NCBI GenBank assembly: GCA_937952925.1
Contig: CALFYA010000316.1
Location: forward strand, 1 to 5,190
Direction: 5' to 3'
Length of the DNA: 5,190 bases
DNA from: an uncultured Moraxellaceae bacterium
GTDB lineage: Bacteria > Pseudomonadota > Gammaproteobacteria > Pseudomonadales > Moraxellaceae
The notes beneath the pieces are model-generated. The model made no database searches. It saw nothing but the letters and a program-made list of their open reading frames with translations, and was not told where the DNA came from. Each line of letters opens with the position of its first letter. The first letter of the stretch is position 1. The translations under genes and the position numbers were made by a program. Positions 1 to 5,109 of this stretch are shown here, one piece after another.

Positions 1-14
1 TGTGGAGTGCGAGT

Positions 15-881
15 ATGCAAACCGCTGTATCAACCGTCAAAACTACGGATGGTTTTACCCTACATGTGCAGACATGGGGCGAGAGCAACAAGACCCCAAT
101 CATCATGGTGCATGGCTATCCCGATAGCCACACCGTATGGGACACCATCGCCCAAGATTTGGCACATGATTATTATGTGATTACCTATGATGTGCGTGGC
201 GCGGGCAAATCTGATACGCCCAAAGCCATCCGTGCTTATCGCTTAGAGCAACTCGCCCAAGATTTGGCAGCGGTTGCCAAACAAACCATCGGTGAGCGTG
301 CGTTTCATTTGGTCGGGCATGACTGGGGATCGATCCAAAGCTGGGAGTCGGTCACCACGCCACGCTTGCAAGGGCAGATTTTGAGTTTTACCACCTTATC
401 GGGGCCCTCTTTGGATCATGCCGCAATTTGGCTGCGTGATCGTGCCAAAGACAACAAGCGTACCTTCTTTGGTCAGTTGGCAAAATCGTGGTATATCGCG
501 TTTTTCCACCTGCCGTGGGCAGCGCCACTGGTGTGGCAGTTGCTGTGGGGCAAATACTGGCATAAGGCGGTCGAGGTGTTGGAGCAGACCAAAGATTTGC
601 CGCAAAACCCCAGCCAAACGGCGGATGGTGTGCGCGGGGTCAATCTATACCGTGCCAATTTTATTGATCGCTTGTGGCATCCGCAGCAGCGCTTTGCCCA
701 CTGTCCAGTCCAGGCGATTGTGCTAGAGCGGGATGCCTTTGTCGGCAAAGCCTTGATGGATGATTTGGCGCGTTGGGTGCCGGATTTGACCATGCATCGC
801 CTGAATGCCGGTCACTGGGGGATTTTAAGCCGCCCGCAAGAAGTCGCCAGCTTGATCCGTCAGTTTATTCAAGCGCAGTAA
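15..881 (+). CDS. alpha/beta-fold hydrolase, epoxide-hydrolase / EphD-N-terminal type
   Basis: A 288-residue cytoplasmic alpha/beta hydrolase with no signal peptide. Visible catalytic elements are the oxyanion-hole motif HGYP at residues 33-36, the nucleophile elbow GHDWG at 101-105 with Asp103 as nucleophile, a probable acid at Asp240 (in LERDAF) and the catalytic His267 (AGHWG). An Asp nucleophile in GHDWG points to epoxide hydrolases or haloalkane dehalogenases, not Ser esterases. The cap region, about 135-225, contains Tyr160 and Tyr212 (LYRANF), candidates for the epoxide-activating tyrosines. The overall pattern resembles the N-terminal half of mycobacterial EphD, but the C-terminal short-chain dehydrogenase domain of EphD is absent and the gene ends cleanly at a TAA. 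The start is supported by GGAG 7 bases upstream. The fold is certain; epoxide as substrate is an inference, and dehalogenase activity is the main alternative. No terminator is obvious just downstream. Confidence 0.93.
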   Translation: MQTAVSTVKTTDGFTLHVQTWGESNKTPIIMVHGYPDSHTVWDTIAQDLAHDYYVITYDVRGAGKSDTPKAIRAYRLEQLAQDLAAVAKQTIGERAFHLVGHDWGSIQSWESVTTPRLQGQILSFTTLSGPSLDHAAIWLRDRAKDNKRTFFGQLAKSWYIAFFHLPWAAPLVWQLLWGKYWHKAVEVLEQTKDLPQNPSQTADGVRGVNLYRANFIDRLWHPQQRFAHCPVQAIVLERDAFVGKALMDDLARWVPDLTMHRLNAGHWGILSRPQEVASLIRQFIQAQ

Positions 882-884
882 GAC

Positions 885-1106
885 TTAGCGCCACTGCGAG
901 GATGGCTGTGGTTTGCGGTTGCAGTTGCCACGCTCATGTTCGGGTAGTGGCTGCGGTGTGCTGATCTGGGTGGGATGATGGCAACGATTCGGGTTGTCAT
1001 CATTGACGGTTTTGGGCAAATTGACATTGCCAGTTTCGCAAGGCTCGCCTTGCTCATTGAGGCCATCGGTATCGGTGGGCGGCAGATAAGGGCTGGTGGT
1101 GTGCAT
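885..1106 (-). CDS. possible small hypothetical protein, 73 residues
   Basis: I do not recognise this product. It would be a hydrophilic, low-complexity protein rich in Pro, Asn, Thr and Gln, with three Cys and no signal peptide or membrane segment, probably disordered. Points in favour: codon choice (ACC, GGC, GAT, CAA, AAA, CCC) resembles the surrounding genes; it fills most of the gap between the hydrolase and the HNH gene; its stop lies 3 bases from the convergent hydrolase stop, a common tight arrangement. The ATG is the first possible start after an in-frame TAG four codons... precisely, at 1110-1112. Points against: no clear ribosome-binding site precedes the ATG, no known domain is visible, and open frames also occur on the other strand and in another minus frame. 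It could also be a decayed remnant of a larger gene. Confidence 0.33.
   Translation of the reverse strand: MHTTSPYLPPTDTDGLNEQGEPCETGNVNLPKTVNDDNPNRCHHPTQISTPQPLPEHERGNCNRKPQPSSQWR
974..1004. repeat. inverted repeat / potential RNA hairpin, 11-12 bp stem
   Basis: The arms at 975-985 and 993-1003 are complementary across 11 positions, with one G-T pair that would be a wobble in RNA. A further G-T pair at 974/1004 extends it. The loop is 7 bases. No run of T follows on either strand, so it is not a convincing intrinsic terminator. It lies inside the possible small minus-strand gene at 885-1106. It is the only strong stem in the gap after the hydrolase gene and could end or stabilise that transcript, but no function is shown. 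Confidence 0.5.
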
Positions 1107-1155
1107 GATCTATCGTCAAATTGTTGCTATCCACCCATTGTTGAACGATTGTCCG

Positions 1156-1172
1156 TCACAAACAAGTTGTGA
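1156..1172. promoter_or_regulatory. short inverted repeat just upstream of the HNH gene
   Basis: TCACAA (1156-1161) and TTGTGA (1167-1172) form perfect 6-bp arms around a 5-base spacer, ending 6 bases before the HNH ATG. This is where a ribosome-binding site would be expected, and no good one is present. It could be an operator or a small hairpin that limits translation. The half-sites look like CRP half-sites turned outward, so a CRP site is not claimed. A 6-bp palindrome can occur by chance. Confidence 0.3.
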
Positions 1173-1178
1173 TCTGTC

Positions 1179-1589
1179 ATGAAAACGAAAACACCCCGTC
1201 ATCCGATTGATACGCCTGACATGCCGCATGTTGCAGCAAATGACCAAGAGCAAGATCAAGCAGCGAGTGATGCGGCTTGTGAGCTGTGCGGTCGTGTGCA
1301 ATTGCCGCTGACGCGTCATCATTTGATTCCACAGTCCAAACACCACAAAGCCCGCACCAAACGTCATTTTGAACGCGATGAGATGCAGACCCGTATTGCA
1401 CTGTTGTGTCGGCCTTGTCATAGCCAAGTGCATGCGGTGCTTGACAATAGCGCGTTGGTGCAGCATTACAACACCATCGACGCACTCGCCGGACATCCCG
1501 AGATTGCCCGTTTTGCCGCATGGATTGCCAACAAACCGACGGGGCTAAAGGTGACCATCCGCCGTCATCATGATCGTCGGCAAGGATGA
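1179..1589 (+). CDS. stand-alone HNH endonuclease family protein
   Basis: A 136-residue soluble protein with a treble-clef HNH nuclease domain. A zinc-binding knuckle CELCGR has Cys34 and Cys37; the catalytic strand LTRHHLIP has His47-His48; and the second knuckle LLCRPCHSQVH has Cys77, Cys80, His81 and His85. The four Cys would hold a structural zinc, while the HH pair and the later histidines make the beta-beta-alpha metal catalytic site. The tail from about 88 to 120 (ALVQHYNTIDAL, then FAAWIANKP) matches my recollection of small conserved proteobacterial HNH proteins. About 30 polar residues precede the domain and the C-terminus is basic (RRHHDRRQG). The start is bounded by an in-frame TGA at 1170-1172; Met15 (1221) is a possible later start because no clear Shine-Dalgarno precedes 1179. 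There is no toxin partner, methylase, intron or phage gene nearby, so its DNA target is unknown. Confidence 0.88.
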   Translation: MKTKTPRHPIDTPDMPHVAANDQEQDQAASDAACELCGRVQLPLTRHHLIPQSKHHKARTKRHFERDEMQTRIALLCRPCHSQVHAVLDNSALVQHYNTIDALAGHPEIARFAAWIANKPTGLKVTIRRHHDRRQG

Positions 1590-1655
1590 AGGGACGACCA
1601 GAAATTGGTAAACATTCGGTAGAAAAAAAGGATGCTGCACCGTTAGCCCCCTTGT

Positions 1656-1680
1656 AGCGCCAAGCGCTCACCCGATTTTT
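1656..1680 (+). terminator. weak terminator-like hairpin after the HNH gene
   Basis: AGCGC (1656-1660) and GCGCT (1664-1668) make a short GC-only stem with a 3-base loop, followed after 7 bases by TTTTT at 1676-1680. The gap between stem and T-run is longer than in a standard intrinsic terminator, so this may be chance. It lies 67 bases after the HNH stop and before the promoter-like patch of the next gene, the right place for a transcript end. Confidence 0.25.
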
Positions 1681-1706
1681 CAAATGATTTATAAAACAGA
1701 AAATTA
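1674..1706 (+). promoter_or_regulatory. AT-rich patch with -10-like TATAAA, probable promoter region of the VWA lipoprotein gene
   Basis: This 33-base stretch is much more AT-rich than its surroundings and contains TATAAA at 1690-1695, one base from the sigma-70 -10 consensus. No good -35 hexamer lies 16-18 bases upstream (the sequence there is CTCACC), so the exact promoter is not fixed. A start near 1702 would give a 5' leader of about 60 bases that includes the inverted repeat at 1732-1766. Confidence 0.3.
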
Positions 1707-1731
1707 CACAGCCCATTACCCAAATCAGGTT

Positions 1732-1766
1732 TGATCCATTCAAATCCTCATGACGAGAATGGATCA
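1732..1766. promoter_or_regulatory. 10-bp inverted repeat overlapping the start codon of the VWA lipoprotein gene
   Basis: TGATCCATTC (1732-1741) and GAATGGATCA (1757-1766) are perfect reverse complements separated by 15 bases. The right arm includes the only ribosome-binding-like bases (GAGA, 1755-1758, partly) and the first base of the ATG at 1766. In RNA the stem would bury the translation start; in DNA it could be an operator. Ten perfect pairs are unlikely by chance at this exact place, but which role applies is inference. Confidence 0.5.
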
Positions 1767-3451
1767 TGCCTCATCAAATTTCTAACACAAGGCTCAAACA
1801 CCCCTTGGCGGCGGCAGTCGCTTGTGTGCTGTTGCTACAGGGTTGTAGCCATCTGAGCAAACCGTCATCGACCCAAGCGATGCAAGATACGGCAGAGCGC
1901 AATGTGCTGGCTGAACCCGTGAGCATTGCGCCGCCTGCGCCTGTCCCCATGCCGATGGCTGCGGGCATGCCACCACCGCCCATGATGAGCAAAATGGCTG
2001 CGATGGGCGTGATGCCCACACCCATGCCCGTGCAAAGCCAAGAGCAATATGCCGGCAAAGCCGAAAATGAAGTCAAAAGCACCCAAGCAGAGTCAGTATC
2101 GACCTTCAGCCTTGATGTGGATACCGGCGCATATGCCAATATCCGCCGTATGATTCGTCAGGGGCAAATGCCACCAGCCGACGCGGTGCGCATTGAAGAG
2201 CTGCTCAATTATTTCCCCTATCAAAATGATCCACCAAGTGGTCAGCATCCGTTTGCCGTGAGTACTGAAGTGGGGCGTGCGCCGTGGCAGCCCAAAAACC
2301 TGTTGCTCAAAGTGGCGGTCAAAGCCACCGAGGTCAGCGCAGCGAGTCAGCCACCTGCCAATTTGGTGTTTTTGGTCGATGTATCGGGGTCGATGAATGA
2401 CCCTGAAAAACTGCCACTGGCGCAAGCGAGCTTGCGCCTACTGACCCAACAGCTGCGCCCGCAAGATCGGGTGTCGATGGTGGTGTATGCCGGACGCACA
2501 GCGGTCGAATTGCCCTCGACCAAGGGCAGCGACAAAGCCACGATTTTGGCGGCGATTGACCGACTCACCGCAGGTGGCTCGACCAATGGCGAAGCCGCGC
2601 TCAAATTGGCGTATCAACAAGCCGAACAGCACCTGATCAAAGGCGGCATCAATCGGATTTTGCTGATGACCGATGGTGATTTTAATGTGGGCGTATCCAA
2701 TCCCGACGACATCAAGGCAATGGTTGCCAAAGCACGCGAAGGCGGCATTTCCTTGAGTACCTTGGGCTTTGGGCAAGGCAACTACAACGAAGCGATGATG
2801 GAACAAATCGCCGACGTGGGCAATGGCAACTACAGCTATATCGACTCACTCGATGAAGCCAAAAAAGTGCTGGGTGATGAGCTATCGGCGACCTTCAACA
2901 CGGTGGCCAAAGACGTGAAGTTGCAACTCGAATTTAACCCCGCCACCATCAAAGAATGGCGTTTGATTGGCTATGAAAATCGAGTGCTCAACGAGCAAGA
3001 TTTTAAAAATGACAAAATCGACGCCGCCGAAGTGGGCGCAGGCAAAAGCGTGGTGGCGCTGTATGAGCTGACCCCTGTCGGTGAAGCGGGGTTGCTTGCG
3101 GATCGTCGTTATGGTGAAGGTAAGCCAGTCGCTGGCAAAACCAATGAATTTGGGGTGTTACGGGTGCGCTACAAAGCACCACAAGGGCAAACAAGTACCG
3201 AGTTTGGCACGATTATCCCTGCAAGCATCAGCAAGCAGCCCTCTACCGATTTGCAGTTTGCCGCAGCAGTAGCTGGTTTTGGGCAATTGCTCAAAGACAG
3301 TAAGTACAGCGGGACATGGAGCTATGCGCAGTCGGCAGCCCTTGCCAAACAAGGGGTGGGCGTAGATCGGGGTGGCTATCGGCAAGAGTTTGTGAAGTTG
3401 GCGGAACTGACCCAAAGCTTGAGTCAGTCGGGGAAAGTAGCAGCGGAGTAA
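1766..3451 (+). CDS. yfbK: YfbK-like von Willebrand factor type A domain lipoprotein
   Basis: A 561-residue envelope lipoprotein similar in order and length to Escherichia coli YfbK. Residues 1-27 are a type II signal peptide: basic Arg9/Lys11, hydrophobic core 13-24, then lipobox LQGC with the lipidated Cys27. Ser28 follows, so outer-membrane sorting is expected. Residues 50-90 are a Pro/Met-rich linker. Residues 111-195 hold the family's N-terminal domain (STFSLDVDTGAYANIRR, then RIEELLNYFPY). The VWA domain spans about 197-370 with a full MIDAS: DVSGS at 205-209, Thr273 in GGSTNG and Asp303 in MTDGD. Residues about 375-555 match the YfbK C-terminal domain (DUF3520). GAGA 7 bases upstream supports this ATG. 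The intact MIDAS suggests divalent-metal-dependent protein binding, but the partner and role are unknown, as for the family. It appears to be a single-gene transcript ending at the terminator 3517-3549. Confidence 0.94.
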   Translation: MPHQISNTRLKHPLAAAVACVLLLQGCSHLSKPSSTQAMQDTAERNVLAEPVSIAPPAPVPMPMAAGMPPPPMMSKMAAMGVMPTPMPVQSQEQYAGKAENEVKSTQAESVSTFSLDVDTGAYANIRRMIRQGQMPPADAVRIEELLNYFPYQNDPPSGQHPFAVSTEVGRAPWQPKNLLLKVAVKATEVSAASQPPANLVFLVDVSGSMNDPEKLPLAQASLRLLTQQLRPQDRVSMVVYAGRTAVELPSTKGSDKATILAAIDRLTAGGSTNGEAALKLAYQQAEQHLIKGGINRILLMTDGDFNVGVSNPDDIKAMVAKAREGGISLSTLGFGQGNYNEAMMEQIADVGNGNYSYIDSLDEAKKVLGDELSATFNTVAKDVKLQLEFNPATIKEWRLIGYENRVLNEQDFKNDKIDAAEVGAGKSVVALYELTPVGEAGLLADRRYGEGKPVAGKTNEFGVLRVRYKAPQGQTSTEFGTIIPASISKQPSTDLQFAAAVAGFGQLLKDSKYSGTWSYAQSAALAKQGVGVDRGGYRQEFVKLAELTQSLSQSGKVAAE

Positions 3452-3516
3452 CCGAACACCTCACCCCAAGTTCCTTATGTAAGTTATTTGTATATTAATG
3501 CTAGTCAGTTAAGAAA

Positions 3517-3549
3517 AAAACACCGCAGTTTGTTGGACTGCGGTGTTTT
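3517..3549. terminator. bidirectional intrinsic terminator between convergent genes
   Basis: CACCGCAGT (3521-3529) pairs perfectly with ACTGCGGTG (3537-3545) around a 7-base loop, and four outer A-T pairs extend the stem to 13 bp. On the plus strand TTTTAGTTT follows; on the minus strand the A-run at 3514-3520 gives seven Ts. It lies 65 bases after the VWA lipoprotein stop and downstream of the convergent desaturase gene, so it can end both transcripts. Confidence 0.92.
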
Positions 3550-3564
3550 AGTTTCTGCCTTTTC

Positions 3565-3675
3565 ACCTTACTTTTGACAGGCCAAAAGTAAGCAAAAGCC
3601 CTTTTCGCGCAAAACTCGCCATCCATGGCTCAAACAATTGCGCTCAGCGTCCCTGCAAAGAGCAAGAGCTTTCAT
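3565..3675. repeat. probable dispersed intergenic repeat
   Basis: After the palindrome the sequence continues CAAAAGCCCTTTTCGCG, AACTCGCCATCCATGGCTCA and GAGCAAGAGCTTTCATATG. This non-coding succession resembles repeats I recall from intergenic regions of Moraxellaceae and related bacteria. It contains nested small palindromes (CCATGG at 3623-3628; GCGC at 3607-3610 and 3640-3643). There is no second copy in the window, so the repeat nature is from memory and its limits are approximate. It separates the terminator from the 3' end of the desaturase gene, with only 9 bases left before that stop codon. Confidence 0.4.
3567..3592. repeat. perfect 10-bp inverted repeat with 6-base loop
   Basis: CTTACTTTTG (3567-3576) and CAAAAGTAAG (3583-3592) are exact reverse complements. 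There is no adjacent T-run long enough for a normal terminator. The motif type (ACTTTTG / CAAAAGT facing each other, followed by CAAAAG) is one I know as a widely scattered intergenic palindrome in proteobacterial genomes. It probably forms the head of the larger repeat at 3565-3675. Confidence 0.75.
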
Positions 3676-3684
3676 ATGTGGAGA

Positions 3685-4224
3685 TCAAGCGCCAATCCGT
3701 TTGATCCCTGTCACCTGATACACCAGCCATTCTAGCCCTTGCCAAAAGTGCAGCAGCTCAAGCAGTGGATTGAGCGCGTTGGTGATCACACAATAATGGG
3801 TGTCTTTATTGCCACTATGATGTTTGGCGTGTTCGCGTGGGGTTTGCAGCACACGGCATTTTTGCAAATAGTGGACGATGCTGGGTTTTTCTTGTCGGTT
3901 TTGATGCGTCCATTTATGGATTTGATTGGCATTGACCACAATCGCCACAAACAGCCACACCCAAACAGTCAACACGTCCTGCCACCATGCCACTCCCACA
4001 ATCAGCAGGCCAAGCGCGAGCAGGTCATACGAGCTTTGCCACCAGTTTTTTTGCAAAAACGCACGCGGTTGATCGTGGTGCAGTTTGTTTTCACGCGCAA
4101 TCCGATCAAGTAGCGGCATATTGGGCTTGGCATAGGCGTCTTCAAACCAATGCACAAGGCCGGAGATCAAATCAGCCAGCAAGACTGTTGCTAAAAATAA
4201 ACAAATAATCAATAAGATGTCCAT
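3685..4224 (-). CDS. membrane lipid desaturase of the CarF / PEDS1 (TMEM189) / FAD4 family
   Basis: A 179-residue inner-membrane protein with the complete eight-histidine iron-binding signature of this family: His25 in GLVHWFED, His49-His50 in KLHHDQP, His103 and His107 in IHKWTH, and His132, His135-His136 in HAKHH, followed by HYCVITNALNPLL (143-155). Hydrophobic segments lie at about 2-24 and 66-98. Known members are myxobacterial CarF and animal PEDS1, which make the vinyl ether bond of plasmalogens, and plant FAD4, which puts a trans double bond into phosphatidylglycerol acyl chains. Which reaction applies here cannot be told. It is roughly 90 residues shorter than CarF or PEDS1, mostly at the N-terminus, yet nothing catalytic is missing. 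The start is fixed: the frame upstream has no ATG, GTG or TTG before a stop at 4279-4281. The ribosome site is weak (GAG, 8 bases away). It is divergent from the regulator gene. Confidence 0.9.
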   Translation of the reverse strand: MDILLIICLFLATVLLADLISGLVHWFEDAYAKPNMPLLDRIARENKLHHDQPRAFLQKNWWQSSYDLLALGLLIVGVAWWQDVLTVWVWLFVAIVVNANQIHKWTHQNRQEKPSIVHYLQKCRVLQTPREHAKHHSGNKDTHYCVITNALNPLLELLHFWQGLEWLVYQVTGIKRIGA

Positions 4225-4247
4225 GATGATGGCTCGTGGTTGCTTTG

Positions 4248-4285
4248 CAGTTGATCTTGCAAAAGCGGCGCGTGCCGATCAACTG
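4248..4285. promoter_or_regulatory. perfect 9-bp inverted repeat in the divergent intergenic region, candidate operator
   Basis: CAGTTGATC (4248-4256) and GATCAACTG (4277-4285) are exact reverse complements with a 20-base GC-rich spacer. Arm centres are 29 bp apart, close to a whole number of helical turns, as would suit a dimer or tetramer on one DNA face. The right arm ends two bases before the -35-like TTGAGC of the regulator gene, and the left arm lies 24 bases before the desaturase start. That placement suits control of both genes. Binding by the neighbouring regulator is inference; an RNA hairpin in the desaturase leader is the alternative. Confidence 0.45.
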
Positions 4286-4287
4286 TG

Positions 4288-4317
4288 TTGAGCTTGGGTA
4301 TTATCTTTCGATACGAT
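4288..4317 (+). promoter_or_regulatory. possible sigma-70 promoter of the regulator gene
   Basis: TTGAGC (4288-4293) and TACGAT (4312-4317), 18 bases apart, each match 4 of 6 consensus positions. This would give a leader of about 27 bases before the start codon. A better -10 alone, TATTAT at 4299-4304 (GATAAT one base over on the minus strand, facing the desaturase), lacks a matching -35 on either strand. The exact promoters are therefore uncertain. Confidence 0.3.
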
Positions 4318-4350
4318 CAGGCGTAGAAAAAACCACAAGGAACACCAGTG

Positions 4351-5109
4351 ATGTCCAATACCGATCAGATGATTCATACCCTCAAAAAAATCCTCAAATC
4401 ACGCGGCAAAACTTATGCCGATCTGGCACACGCCTTGAATTTGAGTGAAGCGAGCATCAAACGCTTATTTGCCGAGCAGACCTTTAGCTTGCAACGGCTC
4501 GATGAGATTTGTCGTTGGTTGGAATTGGATATTTTTGAGTTGGCGCGGATGGCACGTGGCGAATCCGACATGCTGACCCACATGACCGTTGCCCAAGAGG
4601 AAGTGCTGGCGAGTGATCGGCGTTTGCTGGGGGTGTTTTATATGCTGATGAACAACTGGCAACTCTCCGACATTGTGGCGCGCTATGAGCTCAGTGAGCC
4701 GGAGTGTTTGCGCATGATTATCCGCTTGGATCGGGCTGGGCTGGTCGAGCTATTACCCAATAATCGGGTGCGCCTGCGGGTGGTGCGGCATTTGCGCCAT
4801 CGACCCGATGGCCCAATCCGTCAAAAGCTGGGGACGGCGCTCGCCAATAGCTTTTTGGCGGTGCGTTTTGATCAGCACGGCGGTGAATTTCGGTTTGAGG
4901 TCGGGGAGTTGTCGCCCGCATCGGCGGCGATTTTACAGCGCAAAATTGACCGACTCGCCGCTGAGTTTTATGAGTTGTCGGCGCTTGATACCCAGTTGCC
5001 ACGCGAGCAGCGCACCTTGTATGGCATTGGTATGGGGCTACGCCCGTGGAATGAAGGCGAGGAGTTGGCAGGGTTTAAACGCCGCCAACCCAAATCGACT
5101 GGCAATTAG
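4351..5109 (+). CDS. XRE-type helix-turn-helix transcriptional regulator with second winged-helix-like domain
   Basis: A 252-residue soluble DNA-binding protein. Residues 7-65 form a Cro/C1-type domain with the helix-turn-helix at about 21-41 (TYADLAHALNLSEASIKRLF). Residues about 85-145 look like a second, winged helix-turn-helix: QLSDIVARYELSEPECLRMI, then RLDRAGLVELLPNNRVRL as helix and wing. Residues 150-235 form a mixed C-terminal region (RFDQHGGEFRFEVGELS), perhaps for dimerisation or sensing; I recognise no ligand motif. The XRE plus winged-helix layout recalls TIGR02147/DUF4423 regulators, but I do not claim that family. AGGA at 4338-4341 lies 9 bases before this ATG. An adjacent in-frame GTG at 4348 is 6 bases from it and would add one residue. 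It is divergent from the desaturase gene, which it plausibly controls. Confidence 0.9.
   Translation: MSNTDQMIHTLKKILKSRGKTYADLAHALNLSEASIKRLFAEQTFSLQRLDEICRWLELDIFELARMARGESDMLTHMTVAQEEVLASDRRLLGVFYMLMNNWQLSDIVARYELSEPECLRMIIRLDRAGLVELLPNNRVRLRVVRHLRHRPDGPIRQKLGTALANSFLAVRFDQHGGEFRFEVGELSPASAAILQRKIDRLAAEFYELSALDTQLPREQRTLYGIGMGLRPWNEGEELAGFKRRQPKSTGN

Noticed and set aside
473..793. 106-codon minus-strand frame inside the hydrolase gene
   Set aside because: Shadow of the hydrolase coding sequence, with no domain and no ribosome site.
975..1172. 65-codon plus-strand frame in the gap before the HNH gene
   Set aside because: It begins inside the hairpin, lacks a ribosome site and is opposite the more gene-like minus frame; it ends just before the HNH start but no domain is seen.
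1156..1172. CRP/Vfr binding site
   Set aside because: The TCACA and TGTGA half-sites are in the reverse order from the consensus TGTGA-N6-TCACA.
1179..1589. Homing endonuclease or toxin of an interbacterial or defence system
   Set aside because: The protein is a small stand-alone HNH with no intron, intein, delivery domain, immunity gene or defence partner next to it.
1177..1767. 196-codon open frame on the minus strand opposite the HNH gene
   Set aside because: It is fully antisense to a gene with clear HNH motifs and crosses the spacer with its hairpin and AT-rich patch; its translation shows no domain and is rich in Cys, Trp and His, as antisense frames often are.
2438..2806. 122-codon minus-strand frame inside the VWA lipoprotein gene
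   Set aside because: Antisense to the VWA domain with its intact metal site; the translation shows no recognisable motif.
3567..3592. Second intrinsic terminator
   Set aside because: The stem is AT-rich and no adequate T-run follows on either strand; the strong terminator is just upstream.
3739..4113. 124-codon open frame on the plus strand
   Set aside because: It is antisense to the desaturase gene, whose eight-histidine signature is unmistakable.
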